Below, one piece after another: positions 31,136 through 40,120 of a DNA stretch of 64,000 nt; the stretch's first letter is position 1, and every line of letters starts with the position of its first letter. The position numbers were made by a program, and so were the translations under genes. This stretch comes from an uncultured Opitutia bacterium (GTDB lineage Bacteria; Verrucomicrobiota; Verrucomicrobiia; Opitutales; Opitutaceae). The stretch lies in the NCBI GenBank assembly GCA_903877135.1, contig CAIRCN010000053.1:1-64000 (forward strand). Reading direction: 5' to 3'. The notes below the pieces were generated by a model. The model saw only the letters and a program-made list of their open reading frames with translations. It did not search any database and had not been told where the DNA came from.

Positions 31136-32356
31136 TTGTCGAACGAAGCGCCCGTCATCGCCTATTTGTTCAACACGTTTCCGAATCCCACGGAGACGTT
31201 CCTGCAGCGCGAAATCGTCGCGATGCGCGGGCACGGCCTGCAGATGCGGCTCTACTCGCTGTGGGGCGGCGGGACCACGTTTCGCGGCCTGCCGGTCACA
31301 CGGTTCAACAAGTGGCGGCTGCTGACGCTGTTCTGGCTCATTCCCTACGAAGCGTGGCGGCGGCCGGAGGTGCTGCGGCAACTGCTGCGCGGGCTGGTCA
31401 CACGGCGGCCGCCTTCGTTCCTGAATTTCTGGGAGAACATGCTGGGCGCCGGGTTCTCGTGCGTGGTCGCCCGGGAGTTTCGGCGGAACCCGCCGGCGCT
31501 CATCCACGCGACGTGGGCCGGCGCACCGGCGACGGCCGCGTGGCTGCTGTGGCGGATCGACGGGCACCGGTTCAGCGCGGCGGCCCACGCCTACGATCTC
31601 TACCGCCACGGCGGCGACTGGTGGCTGCGCGAGAAACTGGAGTGCGCGGCGTTCGTGCACACCTCGACGGAGATGGGCCGGGCGGAGTTGGAGGAGCGCG
31701 GGCTGGCGCCGGATAAGATCGCGTGCATCCGCCGCGGTCTCGAGCGGCTGCCCGCGCTGAAGCCGTTGCGCGCCGTGCGCACCCCGCTGCACTTGGTGTG
31801 CGTGGCGCGGCTCGTGGAGAAAAAGGGACTCGACCACCAACTGCGCGTCTACGCGGCGCTGCGCGCGGCGGGAGTGGCGTTCGAGGCGCGAATCATCGGC
31901 GAGGGACCGCTGCGGGCCGAACTTGAGCGGCTGGCGGCGCGGCTCGGCGTGGCGGGGAGCGTGACGTTTTGCGGGCACTTGCCGCATCACGAGGTGCTCG
32001 GGCAACTCGCGTGGGCTGATGTGCTCCTGCATACCGGCGTCATCGCGCCCAGCGGCGATCGGGACGGGCTGCCGAATGTCATTCCCGAGGCGATGTCGGC
32101 CGGCGTGCTCGTGGTCACCTCGCCGGAGGCGGCGACCACGGAGGCGGTCACGGACGGGGTGACGGGCCTCGTGGCGCCAGCGATGGCGCCGGAAGCGTGG
32201 GTGGCCGCGCTGCGGCGGCTGGCGGCGGAGGACGCATTGGCCGAGGCGTTGCGCACGGCGGCGCACCGCTGGGTCGAGGAGAATTTCGACGCGCGCAAGA
32301 ACGCGGGCCGGCTGCTCGCGCGTTTCGAGGCGGCCATCGGGCGCAGCACGCCATGA
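31136..32356 (+). CDS. Glycosyltransferase family 4-like
   Basis: A 406-residue GT-B glycosyltransferase, first gene of the surface-glycan locus. It opens IAYLFNTFPNPTETFLQREI, typical of colanic-acid WcaL/AmsK-like GT4 enzymes, and has LVCVARLVEKKGLD, FCGHLPHHEV and GLPNVIPEAMSAGVLVVTS with the E-X7-E sugar-nucleotide motif. It would add a hexose to a lipid-linked glycan on the cytosolic side. The start is TTG at 31136. Its stop overlaps the next gene's start by 4 bp (ATGA), so the two are coupled. Confidence 0.88.
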   Translation: MSNEAPVIAYLFNTFPNPTETFLQREIVAMRGHGLQMRLYSLWGGGTTFRGLPVTRFNKWRLLTLFWLIPYEAWRRPEVLRQLLRGLVTRRPPSFLNFWENMLGAGFSCVVAREFRRNPPALIHATWAGAPATAAWLLWRIDGHRFSAAAHAYDLYRHGGDWWLREKLECAAFVHTSTEMGRAELEERGLAPDKIACIRRGLERLPALKPLRAVRTPLHLVCVARLVEKKGLDHQLRVYAALRAAGVAFEARIIGEGPLRAELERLAARLGVAGSVTFCGHLPHHEVLGQLAWADVLLHTGVIAPSGDRDGLPNVIPEAMSAGVLVVTSPEAATTEAVTDGVTGLVAPAMAPEAWVAALRRLAAEDALAEALRTAAHRWVEENFDARKNAGRLLARFEAAIGRSTP

Positions 32357-33375
32357 TTTTCTACGACGTCACCAAGTCGGCCGCCGCGCGCCAGCGCTCG
32401 GGGCTCGTGCGCGTCAACCGGCGTTTGCGCGAAGAACTGGGCGACGCGGTGCGCGAGTCGGTCTGGCCGGCGCCGGGCGCGGAGGCGAAGGCCGGCGACT
32501 GGTGGGTCACGACGGAGCTGTTTTCCGAGGAGGAGCGGCCGGGGCTCGGGGAGTTTCTGCGCACACGGCGGTGCCGCGCCGGGGCCGTGTTTCACGACGC
32601 GATCCCGTTGAAGTTGCCGCACATCACCTGGCCGCTGGCGGTGGCCCGGCATCCGGGCTACCTGAAACTGCTCGCGCAGTTCGACCGCGTGTGGGCGGTG
32701 TCGCGGGCGAGCCGGGAGGAACTGCTTGGCTACTGGCGCTGGCTCGGGCTGGAGGCGGTGCCGCCTGTGGAGGTGTTGCCGCTGGGCGCGGATTTCGAGC
32801 GCACACCGCGGGTGACCGCGCCGGCGCGAGACGGCGTGACGCCGGCGCTGCTGAGTGTGGGGATCTTGGAGCCGCGCAAGAATCAGGCGTTCCTGCTCGA
32901 CGTGTGCGAGGAACTGTGGGGCGAAGGGCTGCGGTTCGAACTGCACCTCGTGGGGCGGGTGAATCCCAACTTCGGGCGCCCGCTGGCGGCCCGCATCCGG
33001 GTGTTGGCGAAGAAAAATCCGCAGCTCTGCTATCACGACGCCGCGGATGACGCGGCGCTGACGGCGCTGTATACCGGGGCGCGGGCGACGGTGTTGCCGA
33101 CGCTCGCGGAAGGGTGCGGGCTGCCGCTGCTGGAGTCGCTCTGGGCGGGTGTCCCGTGCGTGTGCAGCGATCTGCCGGTGCTGCGTGAAAACGCCGATGG
33201 TGGCGGCTGCATCGCGGCGGCGGTCAACGACCGCGCGGCGTGGAAAGCGGCGCTGCGCGGGGTGCTGACGGACGGCGCGCTTGTCGCGCGGCTCGCGGCC
33301 GAGGCGCGGTCGCGCGCGTTGCCCACCTGGGCCGGCACGGCCGCGGCGCTGCGCGCGAGTCTGGCGCAAAGTTGA
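32353..33375 (+). CDS. Glycosyltransferase family 4-like
   Basis: A 340-residue GT4 enzyme. FHDAIPLKLPHITWP, RVWAVSRASREELL, LLSVGILEPRKNQAFLL and EGCGLPLLESLWAGVP (E-X7-E) support the assignment. It is translationally coupled to the preceding GT4. It is a clear paralogue of the GT4 at 34661 on the other strand: both share FHDAI, the YWRWLG segment, PLG.D and the RKNQ block. The donor and acceptor sugars are not readable. It converges with the alpha-oxoamine synthase gene 18 bp away. Confidence 0.87.
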   Translation: MIFYDVTKSAAARQRSGLVRVNRRLREELGDAVRESVWPAPGAEAKAGDWWVTTELFSEEERPGLGEFLRTRRCRAGAVFHDAIPLKLPHITWPLAVARHPGYLKLLAQFDRVWAVSRASREELLGYWRWLGLEAVPPVEVLPLGADFERTPRVTAPARDGVTPALLSVGILEPRKNQAFLLDVCEELWGEGLRFELHLVGRVNPNFGRPLAARIRVLAKKNPQLCYHDAADDAALTALYTGARATVLPTLAEGCGLPLLESLWAGVPCVCSDLPVLRENADGGGCIAAAVNDRAAWKAALRGVLTDGALVARLAAEARSRALPTWAGTAAALRASLAQS

Positions 33376-33393
33376 GCGCGCCTCGGGTGGCGC

Positions 33394-34590
33394 TCAGAGT
33401 TTTTTCAGCGCATACGCCATCGCCTCGCCGACCAGGTCGAGCTGGGCGTCGGTGTGGCTCGCAGAGACGGCGGTGCGGATGAGGTCCTTGCCCGGCGGAA
33501 CGGCGGGGGCGATGGACAGGACGGTGAAGACGCCTTTTTCGCGCAGCGCCCGCCAGAAGAGAAAGGCGCGCTCCTTCGAGCCGAGCACGATGGGCACGGC
33601 GGGCGTTTCGCTTTCCCAAGTGTCGAGTCTGAGGTTTTTCAGGATGGCGCGGTATTTGCGGGTGTTGGCCCAGAGGCGTTCCAGGTGCTCCGGCTCGGTC
33701 TGCATGACCTCGAGCGAGGCTTGGGCGCAGGCCGCCTGGCTGGGGCTGACTGCAGCGCTGAAAATCGTCTGCTTGGAGTGCGAGCGGAGGTATTCGATCA
33801 CTTCGCGAGAGGCGGCGACGAAGCCGCCGGTGCTCGCGAGCGACTTGGACATGCTGCCGCAGATGAGGTCGATTTTCCCGTTGAGGCCGAAATGATCGAC
33901 GGTGCCGCGGCCCTGGCGGCCGAGGACGCCGAAGCCGTGGGCGTCGTCGAGGACGGTGAAGCAGCCATTTTCCGCGGCGATCTCGGCGAACTCGCGCAGG
34001 CGGGCGACGTGGCCCTCCATCGAGTAAACGCCCTCGAGCACGAGGAGTTTGGCGGCGGAGGAGTGGGTGGCGGCGATCACCGCGCGCAGCTCGTCGGGAT
34101 TGTTGTGGGAGAAACGCTCCACGGTCGCCAGCGAGAGGCGGAGGCCGTCCCAGAGGCAGGAGTGGATGTTCTTGTCGGCGAAAACGACGTCGCCCTTTTG
34201 GGCAAAGGTGGAGGTGGCTGCCATACAGGATAGGTAGCCGGCGGCGTGCACATGGCAGGCCTCGGTGCCGAGAAAGGCGGCGAGCCGCTCCTCGAGTTCG
34301 ACATGGTAGGCGCGCGAGCCGTTGGAGATGCGGGCGCCGGTCGTGCTTGTGCCCCACTTGAGCATGGCGGCCTGGCCCGCCGCGATGACTTTGGGGTGGA
34401 AGGTGAGGCCGAGATAGTCGTTGCTCGAGAGCATGATCATCTCGCGGCCGTCGAGCTGCACGATGGTGCCGTGCTGGGACTCCATGGCGTGATAGTATGG
34501 AGCGTATTTCAGGCGCATCTTGGTCGCGTAATCGTCGCGGCAGCGCGCCAGCACGCCTTGGTGAGATTTGGAGAAGAAAGAAAGCGCCAT
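33394..34590 (-). CDS. Alpha-oxoamine synthase, serine palmitoyltransferase-like
   Basis: A 398-residue PLP enzyme that condenses an amino acid with an acyl-CoA/ACP and loses CO2. Family marks are LSSNDYLGLTFHPKV, ARISNGSRAYHVELE, DDAHGFGVLG (Asp216, His218) and the PLP lysine Lys249 in CGSMSKSLASTGGF. The opening 'GREMIMLSSNDYLGL' and the Lys motif look more like serine palmitoyltransferase than like BioF or KBL, but substrate choice is inference. It is the last gene of a five-gene minus-strand run that includes GT, MBOAT and SGNH genes. The frame is open well upstream; ATG 34590 gives the family-length protein. Confidence 0.85.
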   Translation of the reverse strand: MALSFFSKSHQGVLARCRDDYATKMRLKYAPYYHAMESQHGTIVQLDGREMIMLSSNDYLGLTFHPKVIAAGQAAMLKWGTSTTGARISNGSRAYHVELEERLAAFLGTEACHVHAAGYLSCMAATSTFAQKGDVVFADKNIHSCLWDGLRLSLATVERFSHNNPDELRAVIAATHSSAAKLLVLEGVYSMEGHVARLREFAEIAAENGCFTVLDDAHGFGVLGRQGRGTVDHFGLNGKIDLICGSMSKSLASTGGFVAASREVIEYLRSHSKQTIFSAAVSPSQAACAQASLEVMQTEPEHLERLWANTRKYRAILKNLRLDTWESETPAVPIVLGSKERAFLFWRALREKGVFTVLSIAPAVPPGKDLIRTAVSASHTDAQLDLVGEAMAYALKKL

Positions 34591-34660
34591 GAAAGCGTGC
34601 GACGCTAAGGAATGGCGGACGCGCTTGGCAAACCGAAAGGCGGGCGAGACGAAACGGATT

Positions 34661-35839
34661 TTAGCGGCGCGGGAGCGGGCGCATCCACGCCAGCAGCTCG
34701 CGCGTGTAGCCGGCCCAGGACTTGAAGCTGCGCGCCCGGGCCGCCGCGGCCAGCGCGGCGAGTTCCGCGGGCGCGTCGAGCAGGCGGGTGAGGGCCGCCG
34801 CGAGAGCGGGGGCATCGACGGTGTCAAACGCGAGGCAGCCGCCGCCCCGGGCGGACTCGCCAATGGCGCCGCGGGCGGAGCAGACACAGGGTTTGCCGCG
34901 TGCGAGGCTCTCGATCACCGGCAGGCCGAAGCCTTCCGCAACGGAGGGGTAAACGGTGAACGCGCAGGCCGCGTAGGCGGCTTCCAGAGCCGCTTCCGGG
35001 ACCGGACCATCGTAGCGCAATGGCCGGCCCGCCGCCTGGAGTTCGCGGAGGTGCCGCAGCGCCGCGGCGCCGGTGGCCGTGTGGGCGTGGCCGATCATCC
35101 GCAGCTCGAACTGGCGGCCGAGTTGCCACAGGCTTTCGCAGGCGACGAGCAGAGCGGACTGATTTTTGCGGCCTTCGATCGTGCCGACGCAGAGGATGAC
35201 CGGAGTCGCGGCGGGTGGAGAAAAAGGTGCGGGTGGAGCGGCGGGCAGATCGACGCCCAACGGGATCGCGACGACCGGAGGCGGGTTCACCGCGCCGAGC
35301 CAGCGCCAGTAGTCCACGAGCGAATCGCGCGAATCCTCCGAGTTGGCGGCGATGCCGTCGAACAGCAGCAGCTCGCGGAGGTAGGCGGGAAAACGCGCCA
35401 CGGTCACCGCCGGGCTCAGTTCGGGGAAGCGCAGCGCGATGGCGTCGTGAAACACCGCCACCCGCGGTCCGCGCACTTGGGCGAAAATAACAGGGAGCTG
35501 CCGGGCGACCGCGGGGCTGAACAGTTCCGGTTCGATAAATCCGGGGAAATCGCCGTCGAGGGTGTCGACCGGCGTCTGTCGCGTGAAGCGCCGCCAGCGG
35601 CCACGCCACCGCGCGGAGGCGGGCCACTGGGCGCCGCGTTTGCCGCCGGCGTCGTGACGGGCGAGGCCGGCGCGCTCCCAGGGCTCGAGGGCGCGCCAGG
35701 CCCGGAGATACGGATCGAAGGTCACGGGTGTCGCCTCCGTGCCGAGGTGTTGCCAGAGCGCGCGGGCCACCCGCTGGATGCCGGTGCGGGCGCGCGTGTG
35801 GCTCGTGTGGGTCAGGTTTAGCAGCAGAGGGACGGACAT
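34661..35839 (-). CDS. Glycosyltransferase family 4-like
   Basis: A 392-residue GT4 enzyme: LNLTHTSHTRARTGIQRV (acceptor-side loop), AVFHDAIALRFPEL, ILCVGTIEGRKNQSALL and EGFGLPVIESLARGKP (E-X7-E). It lies 6 bp after the SGNH gene in the same minus-strand operon. It is a paralogue of the enzyme at 32353, in opposite orientation on the other side of the oxoamine synthase gene, with an N-terminal extension of about 50 residues relative to it. Confidence 0.88.
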   Translation of the reverse strand: MSVPLLLNLTHTSHTRARTGIQRVARALWQHLGTEATPVTFDPYLRAWRALEPWERAGLARHDAGGKRGAQWPASARWRGRWRRFTRQTPVDTLDGDFPGFIEPELFSPAVARQLPVIFAQVRGPRVAVFHDAIALRFPELSPAVTVARFPAYLRELLLFDGIAANSEDSRDSLVDYWRWLGAVNPPPVVAIPLGVDLPAAPPAPFSPPAATPVILCVGTIEGRKNQSALLVACESLWQLGRQFELRMIGHAHTATGAAALRHLRELQAAGRPLRYDGPVPEAALEAAYAACAFTVYPSVAEGFGLPVIESLARGKPCVCSARGAIGESARGGGCLAFDTVDAPALAAALTRLLDAPAELAALAAAARARSFKSWAGYTRELLAWMRPLPRR

Positions 35840-35845
35840 GGCGGG

Positions 35846-36967
35846 TCAGCGGGCCGGAGCGGTTGCAGGAGCTCCCAGAGTGGAAATCGCGAGTGCGAAC
35901 AGCCGGCGCAGGCCGGCCTCAAGCAGATGGTCGCCGTCCTGAAAATCGCCGGGGCCGACGCCGGCGCGAACCGGATCGTAGGAGCCGACCAGCGGCGTGC
36001 CGAGCTTGTAGGCGAGGAGGCGGACGCGCGCCTCGACCGCGACAAGGTGATTGTCGGGATGGCGGAGAATTTCCCGGTAAATGGCGGGATGGTAGGGCGG
36101 GAGGACGAGGACCACTTGCGTGCCGCCGCGCTGGAGAAATTTCAGCCAGTTTTCAAATTGCTGCCAGAGAGCGGTGTCGAGGCGGGCAAAGGTGCCGTAG
36201 CGGCGGAGGTCGCGCTGGCTGGCCAACTGGCGGAGGGCGGTGTCGCGAGATTCTTCGGCGGAAATCAGCCGGCGGTCGGCCGGCGGGAGGATCGAACCAT
36301 CGGGCAAAATGAGGTTGGCGGAAACGTTGCTGGCGTCGGTGACAAACACGCCTTCGAGAGCGTCGCGCAGCACATCGTTCAGCCGCGCGGCGATCGGCGC
36401 GAGCGAATAACCAAGATAGCCGACCGACAAATCGCGGGAGGCGGCGTGCGGACTGAAGATCGGCGGCACCGGCGGTGTGCTCAGCAGAGCGACAGCGTTT
36501 TCCATGCGGGCGAGTTCGACGGCGCGCGCGCGCCAACTGCCGAAGTCGGTGTCTTTATCGAAGAGCCAGGGGTCCGCGAAGACGAGGCAGACTTTGGGCC
36601 AGAGGTGGCGGCGCGCAAGGATGCCGCTGGTGATCAGGTGGTCGGGCAGGGCGGCGCCGGAGATGGAGAAGTTGACGAGCCGCCGGCCGCCAAACAGGGC
36701 GGCGCCGACGCGCAGACCGTGGCTGGAACCGAAGACGGCGAGGTCGGGCGCGGTGGGGAGCAGGTCCGCGATTTTCCAGCGCAGGGCGTGTTCGTCGAGG
36801 TTGCCGGGGAAGACGACGTTGTGACCGGCGGCGAGGCCGCGGTAGATTTTCGCCTCGAAAGGATCGGCTGCAACGACGGGCGCACACGATCGGGCCAGCA
36901 GCCAAAGCGCGCCGGCCGCGAGCAGGAGGCTGGCGGCGGCGAGCCGGAGGTAGGCGGAGGCGCGCAT
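35846..36967 (-). CDS. SGNH-hydrolase-like membrane-anchored O-acyltransferase partner
   Basis: A 373-residue protein with an N-terminal membrane anchor (LRLAAASLLLAAGALWLLA) and a periplasmic domain. FGSSHGLRVG (Ser81/Ser82) looks like the SGNH nucleophile block and GDFQDGDHLLEAG near the C-terminus like the Asp-x-x-His block, as in DltD, AlgJ/AlgX and similar partners. VLVLPPYHPAIYREI lies between. It starts 1 bp after the MBOAT gene, the usual pairing for O-acetylation of an exported polysaccharide: the MBOAT passes the acyl group across the membrane and the SGNH protein transfers it. Confidence 0.8.
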   Translation of the reverse strand: MRASAYLRLAAASLLLAAGALWLLARSCAPVVAADPFEAKIYRGLAAGHNVVFPGNLDEHALRWKIADLLPTAPDLAVFGSSHGLRVGAALFGGRRLVNFSISGAALPDHLITSGILARRHLWPKVCLVFADPWLFDKDTDFGSWRARAVELARMENAVALLSTPPVPPIFSPHAASRDLSVGYLGYSLAPIAARLNDVLRDALEGVFVTDASNVSANLILPDGSILPPADRRLISAEESRDTALRQLASQRDLRRYGTFARLDTALWQQFENWLKFLQRGGTQVVLVLPPYHPAIYREILRHPDNHLVAVEARVRLLAYKLGTPLVGSYDPVRAGVGPGDFQDGDHLLEAGLRRLFALAISTLGAPATAPAR

Positions 36968-36968
36968 G

Positions 36969-38504
36969 TCAGAATTGGAAATAGAGGAACGGCGAGGACT
37001 GGGCGAGCGCGGCGATGCTGAGCGCCAGCATCAGGCCGGTGGCGACCGCGATTTTCCAGTGCAGGGGCGCGTCGGCGGGGGCCATCTCGGCGCGCGACAC
37101 GGGGACGCTGGCAGTGGTGTCGGCGGGGCTGATCTGCAGCCAGCGCAGCAAGCGCGGGCCGGCGACCGCGCCCACGGCTGCGGCCAGCAGCACCAGCAGC
37201 GCCAGCGGCGGGGCGGAGATGCTGGGGAACAGTCCGCGGGCACGCACTGCGGAGCCGAACGGTTCGATCCAGTTCAGCCAGGTGGTGGGCACCGAAATGC
37301 CGTGGAGGCCGAACAGGCTTTCGCCCATGAGCCGGACGGTGGCGAGATCGGGCGAACGGAAAAGCACCCAGCCGAGCACCACTACGGCGAGCGTCAGGGC
37401 CTGATCGCGCAAGGCCTCGAAGCGAGTGGCGGGCGGAGCGTCGGCGCGCCAGCGGTGCCAGAGATGATTCACGCACAGGGCGGCACCGTGCCAGACGCCC
37501 CAGAGGACAAATGTCCAGCCCGCGCCGTGCCAGAGGCCGGCGAGCGCCATGGTGACGAACAGCGCGAGCAACTGGCGCGCCGGGCCGTGGCGGTTGCCGC
37601 CGAGCGGGATGTAGCAGTAGTCCCGCAGAAAGCGCGACAGCGTGATGTGCCAGCGGCGCCAGAATTCGATGACGCTGCGGGCGGTGTAGGGCGCGGCGAA
37701 GTTCACCGGCAGGCGCAGACCGAAGAGCAGGGCGAGGCCTATCGCCATGTGGGAGTAGCCGGAAAAATCGTTGAACAGCTGCAGGCTGTAGGCGAGCAGC
37801 CCGGTCCATGCCTCGACGAGGCGCAGCGGCGTGCCGTGCGCGGCGAGGCCGAACGCGCTGTCGGCGACCGGGGCGAGTGTGTCGGCTATCACGCATTTTT
37901 GAAACAGGCCGGCGGCGAAGAGGCTGAGGCCGAGCGCGCACTTGCGCGGATCGAGCCGGAAGGTGGTGTCTTCGCGCAACTGGGGGATGAACTCGCCGTG
38001 ATGCACGATCGGCCCGGCGATGAGCTGCGGGAAAAACAGCACGAAGAGCGCGAAATCGAGGAAGCGGACGTCCTTCACCTGCCCGCGCCAGACATCGACC
38101 AGAAACGCGATTTTCTGGAAGGTGAAAAACGAAATGCCCAGCGGGAGCACGATGTCGGAGAGCGTGACGGTGGCGGGCGTGAGCATGCGGAGGGTGTCGA
38201 GGAAGAAATTCCAATACTTGAAATAGAAGAGCAGGCCGAGGTTCCAGCAGAGGCCGGCGACGAGCCAGGCGGTGCGCCGCGCCGCCGGGCCGGCCGCGAG
38301 GCGGCGGCCGAGGGCGAAGTTGATGACGAGCGAGAAGGCGAGCAGCGGGACAAAACGCCAGTCCCACCAGGCGTAGAAAAAGAGCGACGCGCCCACGAGC
38401 CAGGCCATGCCGGCCGGCGGACCGATCAGTCGCAACGCGCCCCGCCAGCCGAGCCAGACGACGGGCAGAAAGAGGAAGACGAATTCGTAGGAATTGAAAC
38501 GCAT
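36969..38504 (-). CDS. MBOAT-family O-acyltransferase (AlgI/DltB-like)
   Basis: A 511-residue multi-spanning membrane protein of AlgI length. Diagnostic parts are FNSYEFVFLFLPVVW at the start, GASLFFYAWWDWRF, LPLGISFFTFQKIAFLVDV, FNDFSGYSHMAIGLALLFG, EFWRRWHITLSRFLRDYCYI and LAGLWHGAGWTFVLWG with the catalytic His326. The N-terminal block is that of the alginate O-acetylase AlgI. It works with the SGNH gene 1 bp downstream and lies 7 bp after a GT-C-like gene. Confidence 0.95.
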   Translation of the reverse strand: MRFNSYEFVFLFLPVVWLGWRGALRLIGPPAGMAWLVGASLFFYAWWDWRFVPLLAFSLVINFALGRRLAAGPAARRTAWLVAGLCWNLGLLFYFKYWNFFLDTLRMLTPATVTLSDIVLPLGISFFTFQKIAFLVDVWRGQVKDVRFLDFALFVLFFPQLIAGPIVHHGEFIPQLREDTTFRLDPRKCALGLSLFAAGLFQKCVIADTLAPVADSAFGLAAHGTPLRLVEAWTGLLAYSLQLFNDFSGYSHMAIGLALLFGLRLPVNFAAPYTARSVIEFWRRWHITLSRFLRDYCYIPLGGNRHGPARQLLALFVTMALAGLWHGAGWTFVLWGVWHGAALCVNHLWHRWRADAPPATRFEALRDQALTLAVVVLGWVLFRSPDLATVRLMGESLFGLHGISVPTTWLNWIEPFGSAVRARGLFPSISAPPLALLVLLAAAVGAVAGPRLLRWLQISPADTTASVPVSRAEMAPADAPLHWKIAVATGLMLALSIAALAQSSPFLYFQF

Positions 38505-38511
38505 GGCGCGC

Positions 38512-40020
38512 TCAGGGAGCCGCGGAGAGTTTCCAGAAGCCGATGCCGGAGACTTCGCCGACCTTTTCCCATTTGTCCGGCATGTGTTCTTGCAGGGCGG
38601 AATCCTGCTCGCCGGGGAACAGCAGAGCGTAGAGCGGCCGGCCGGAATGGCGGAGTTTGCCGGCGTAGAGCCGGAAATCTTCGGGCGGGATCAAGTCCCA
38701 CCGCAAAATGGGAAAATCGGTGTAGTAGTAAACCGAGCCGCTCGCGAACATGCAGGCGACGAGGGCGTTTTTTGGGAGGTGCGCGTTGGCCCAGCGGGTG
38801 GCGTCGAGGTAAACGGTTTCGTAGCGGCCGAGGTGCAGCACATCGAGGCGGGGGTTCCAGTAGAGGGCGGTGCCGAGCGCCCAGAGCAGCCAGCCGGCGG
38901 CGGCGGCGTGCCGCCAGCGGGCGGTCAAAGCCGCTGAACTGGCGCGCGCGCAAATTGCGTCGAGCCCGAGAAGCGCACTGAGAATCAAGGCGGGCACGGC
39001 GGGCAGAATGAAGCGCAGGCACCACCAGGTTTCGTGGGAGACGGAGTAGAAGGCGTAGAAGAGCAAAAACGCGGCGGCCCAGAGGGCGAGCGCCAGCAAG
39101 GTGCGGGTTTGCCCGCGCCACCGCAGCAAGGCTGCCAGCGGGAGAATCACAACGCCGGCGGGCAACAGTCGCACGAGCCAGTGTCCGAAGTGCGCGAGCG
39201 TGGGCCAAAACCACTGTGTCTCCAGCAAAGGCGTGATGTCACCGTAGCCGGAGCGCAGCGCGCCTCCGTAGAGGGCGTGGTTGAGGTAACCGAGCCAGAG
39301 GGCGCCCGGCAATCCGCCCAGCGCGGCGGCGGCGAGGCGGCGCCAGTCGCCGAGCAGCATGAGCAGGCAGGGCAGCAGGAGCGCGTTCGACGGGCGCACC
39401 AACACCGCCACCGCGAACGCCGCGCCGCAGGCCGCGGCCCAGCCCAGCTCGCCCCGCCGGGCACGGAGCGCCGCCCAGACGGCGATCAGGCACCAGGTGG
39501 CGGCGAGCGTGTCGCTCAGCGGTTGCAGCGAGCTGAAAAGAAAAAGGGGCGAGCAAGCGAGCGTGGCGGCGCCTGCGGCGGCGAGGGTGGGGGCGAGGCC
39601 CAGTTCCCGGGCCGCGAGGTAACAAAACCACACGGCGGCGAGCGCACTGCTGAGGATGACGAGCAACGGCCCCGCGTTCCAGCCGGTGAGCAGGCCGGCG
39701 AGCGCGAAATGCAACGGCAGACCGGGCGGGTAGGTGGGGACGAATTTTCCCGGCGGCTGGCTCGGCCAGAAGCCGAGAGGCATGAAGTGAAAGACGGAGT
39801 TTCCAGCGCTGAGCTCGGGCACGAGCCGTTGTTCGGCCACGAGCCGGCCCTGGGCGAAGAGCTGCGCGCTGTTCAGGTAGCCGGAGGAGTCGGAACCAGC
39901 CGCCACCGCGGTGGTGTGGGAATGGAGAAAAACCGCGTAGGCGGCAAACGCTAGAACGAGCAGCCAAACCAGCCAGCGGGGCGCGGTAATCGGTGGACCG
40001 GAGGGATTTGGATTTGACAT
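38512..40020 (-). CDS. GT-C-type membrane glycosyltransferase (GT39/GT83-like)
   Basis: A 502-residue membrane protein with about 10 predicted helices. The first periplasmic loop after helix 1 has AAGSDSSGYLNSAQLFAQGR, the Asp-containing loop of lipid-P-sugar-dependent transferases, followed by FVPTYPPGLPLHFALAG, typical of ArnT/PMT-like enzymes. The C-terminal about 110 residues form a soluble periplasmic domain (DATRWANAHLPKNALV). The donor is probably a polyprenyl-phosphate sugar. It is the first gene of the minus-strand operon and is divergent from 40121 across a 100-bp AT-richer gap that must hold both promoters. Confidence 0.8.
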   Translation of the reverse strand: MSNPNPSGPPITAPRWLVWLLVLAFAAYAVFLHSHTTAVAAGSDSSGYLNSAQLFAQGRLVAEQRLVPELSAGNSVFHFMPLGFWPSQPPGKFVPTYPPGLPLHFALAGLLTGWNAGPLLVILSSALAAVWFCYLAARELGLAPTLAAAGAATLACSPLFLFSSLQPLSDTLAATWCLIAVWAALRARRGELGWAAACGAAFAVAVLVRPSNALLLPCLLMLLGDWRRLAAAALGGLPGALWLGYLNHALYGGALRSGYGDITPLLETQWFWPTLAHFGHWLVRLLPAGVVILPLAALLRWRGQTRTLLALALWAAAFLLFYAFYSVSHETWWCLRFILPAVPALILSALLGLDAICARASSAALTARWRHAAAAGWLLWALGTALYWNPRLDVLHLGRYETVYLDATRWANAHLPKNALVACMFASGSVYYYTDFPILRWDLIPPEDFRLYAGKLRHSGRPLYALLFPGEQDSALQEHMPDKWEKVGEVSGIGFWKLSAAP

Positions 40021-40120
40021 GAAAAACTCGCGTTCTGTGATGCGGCAAGCTGCCCATGGCCATAAAAAAATACAAGCACTTGCCGGATCGCGCCGGGCGC
40101 GTCGCACCGCGGGTGCGGCC

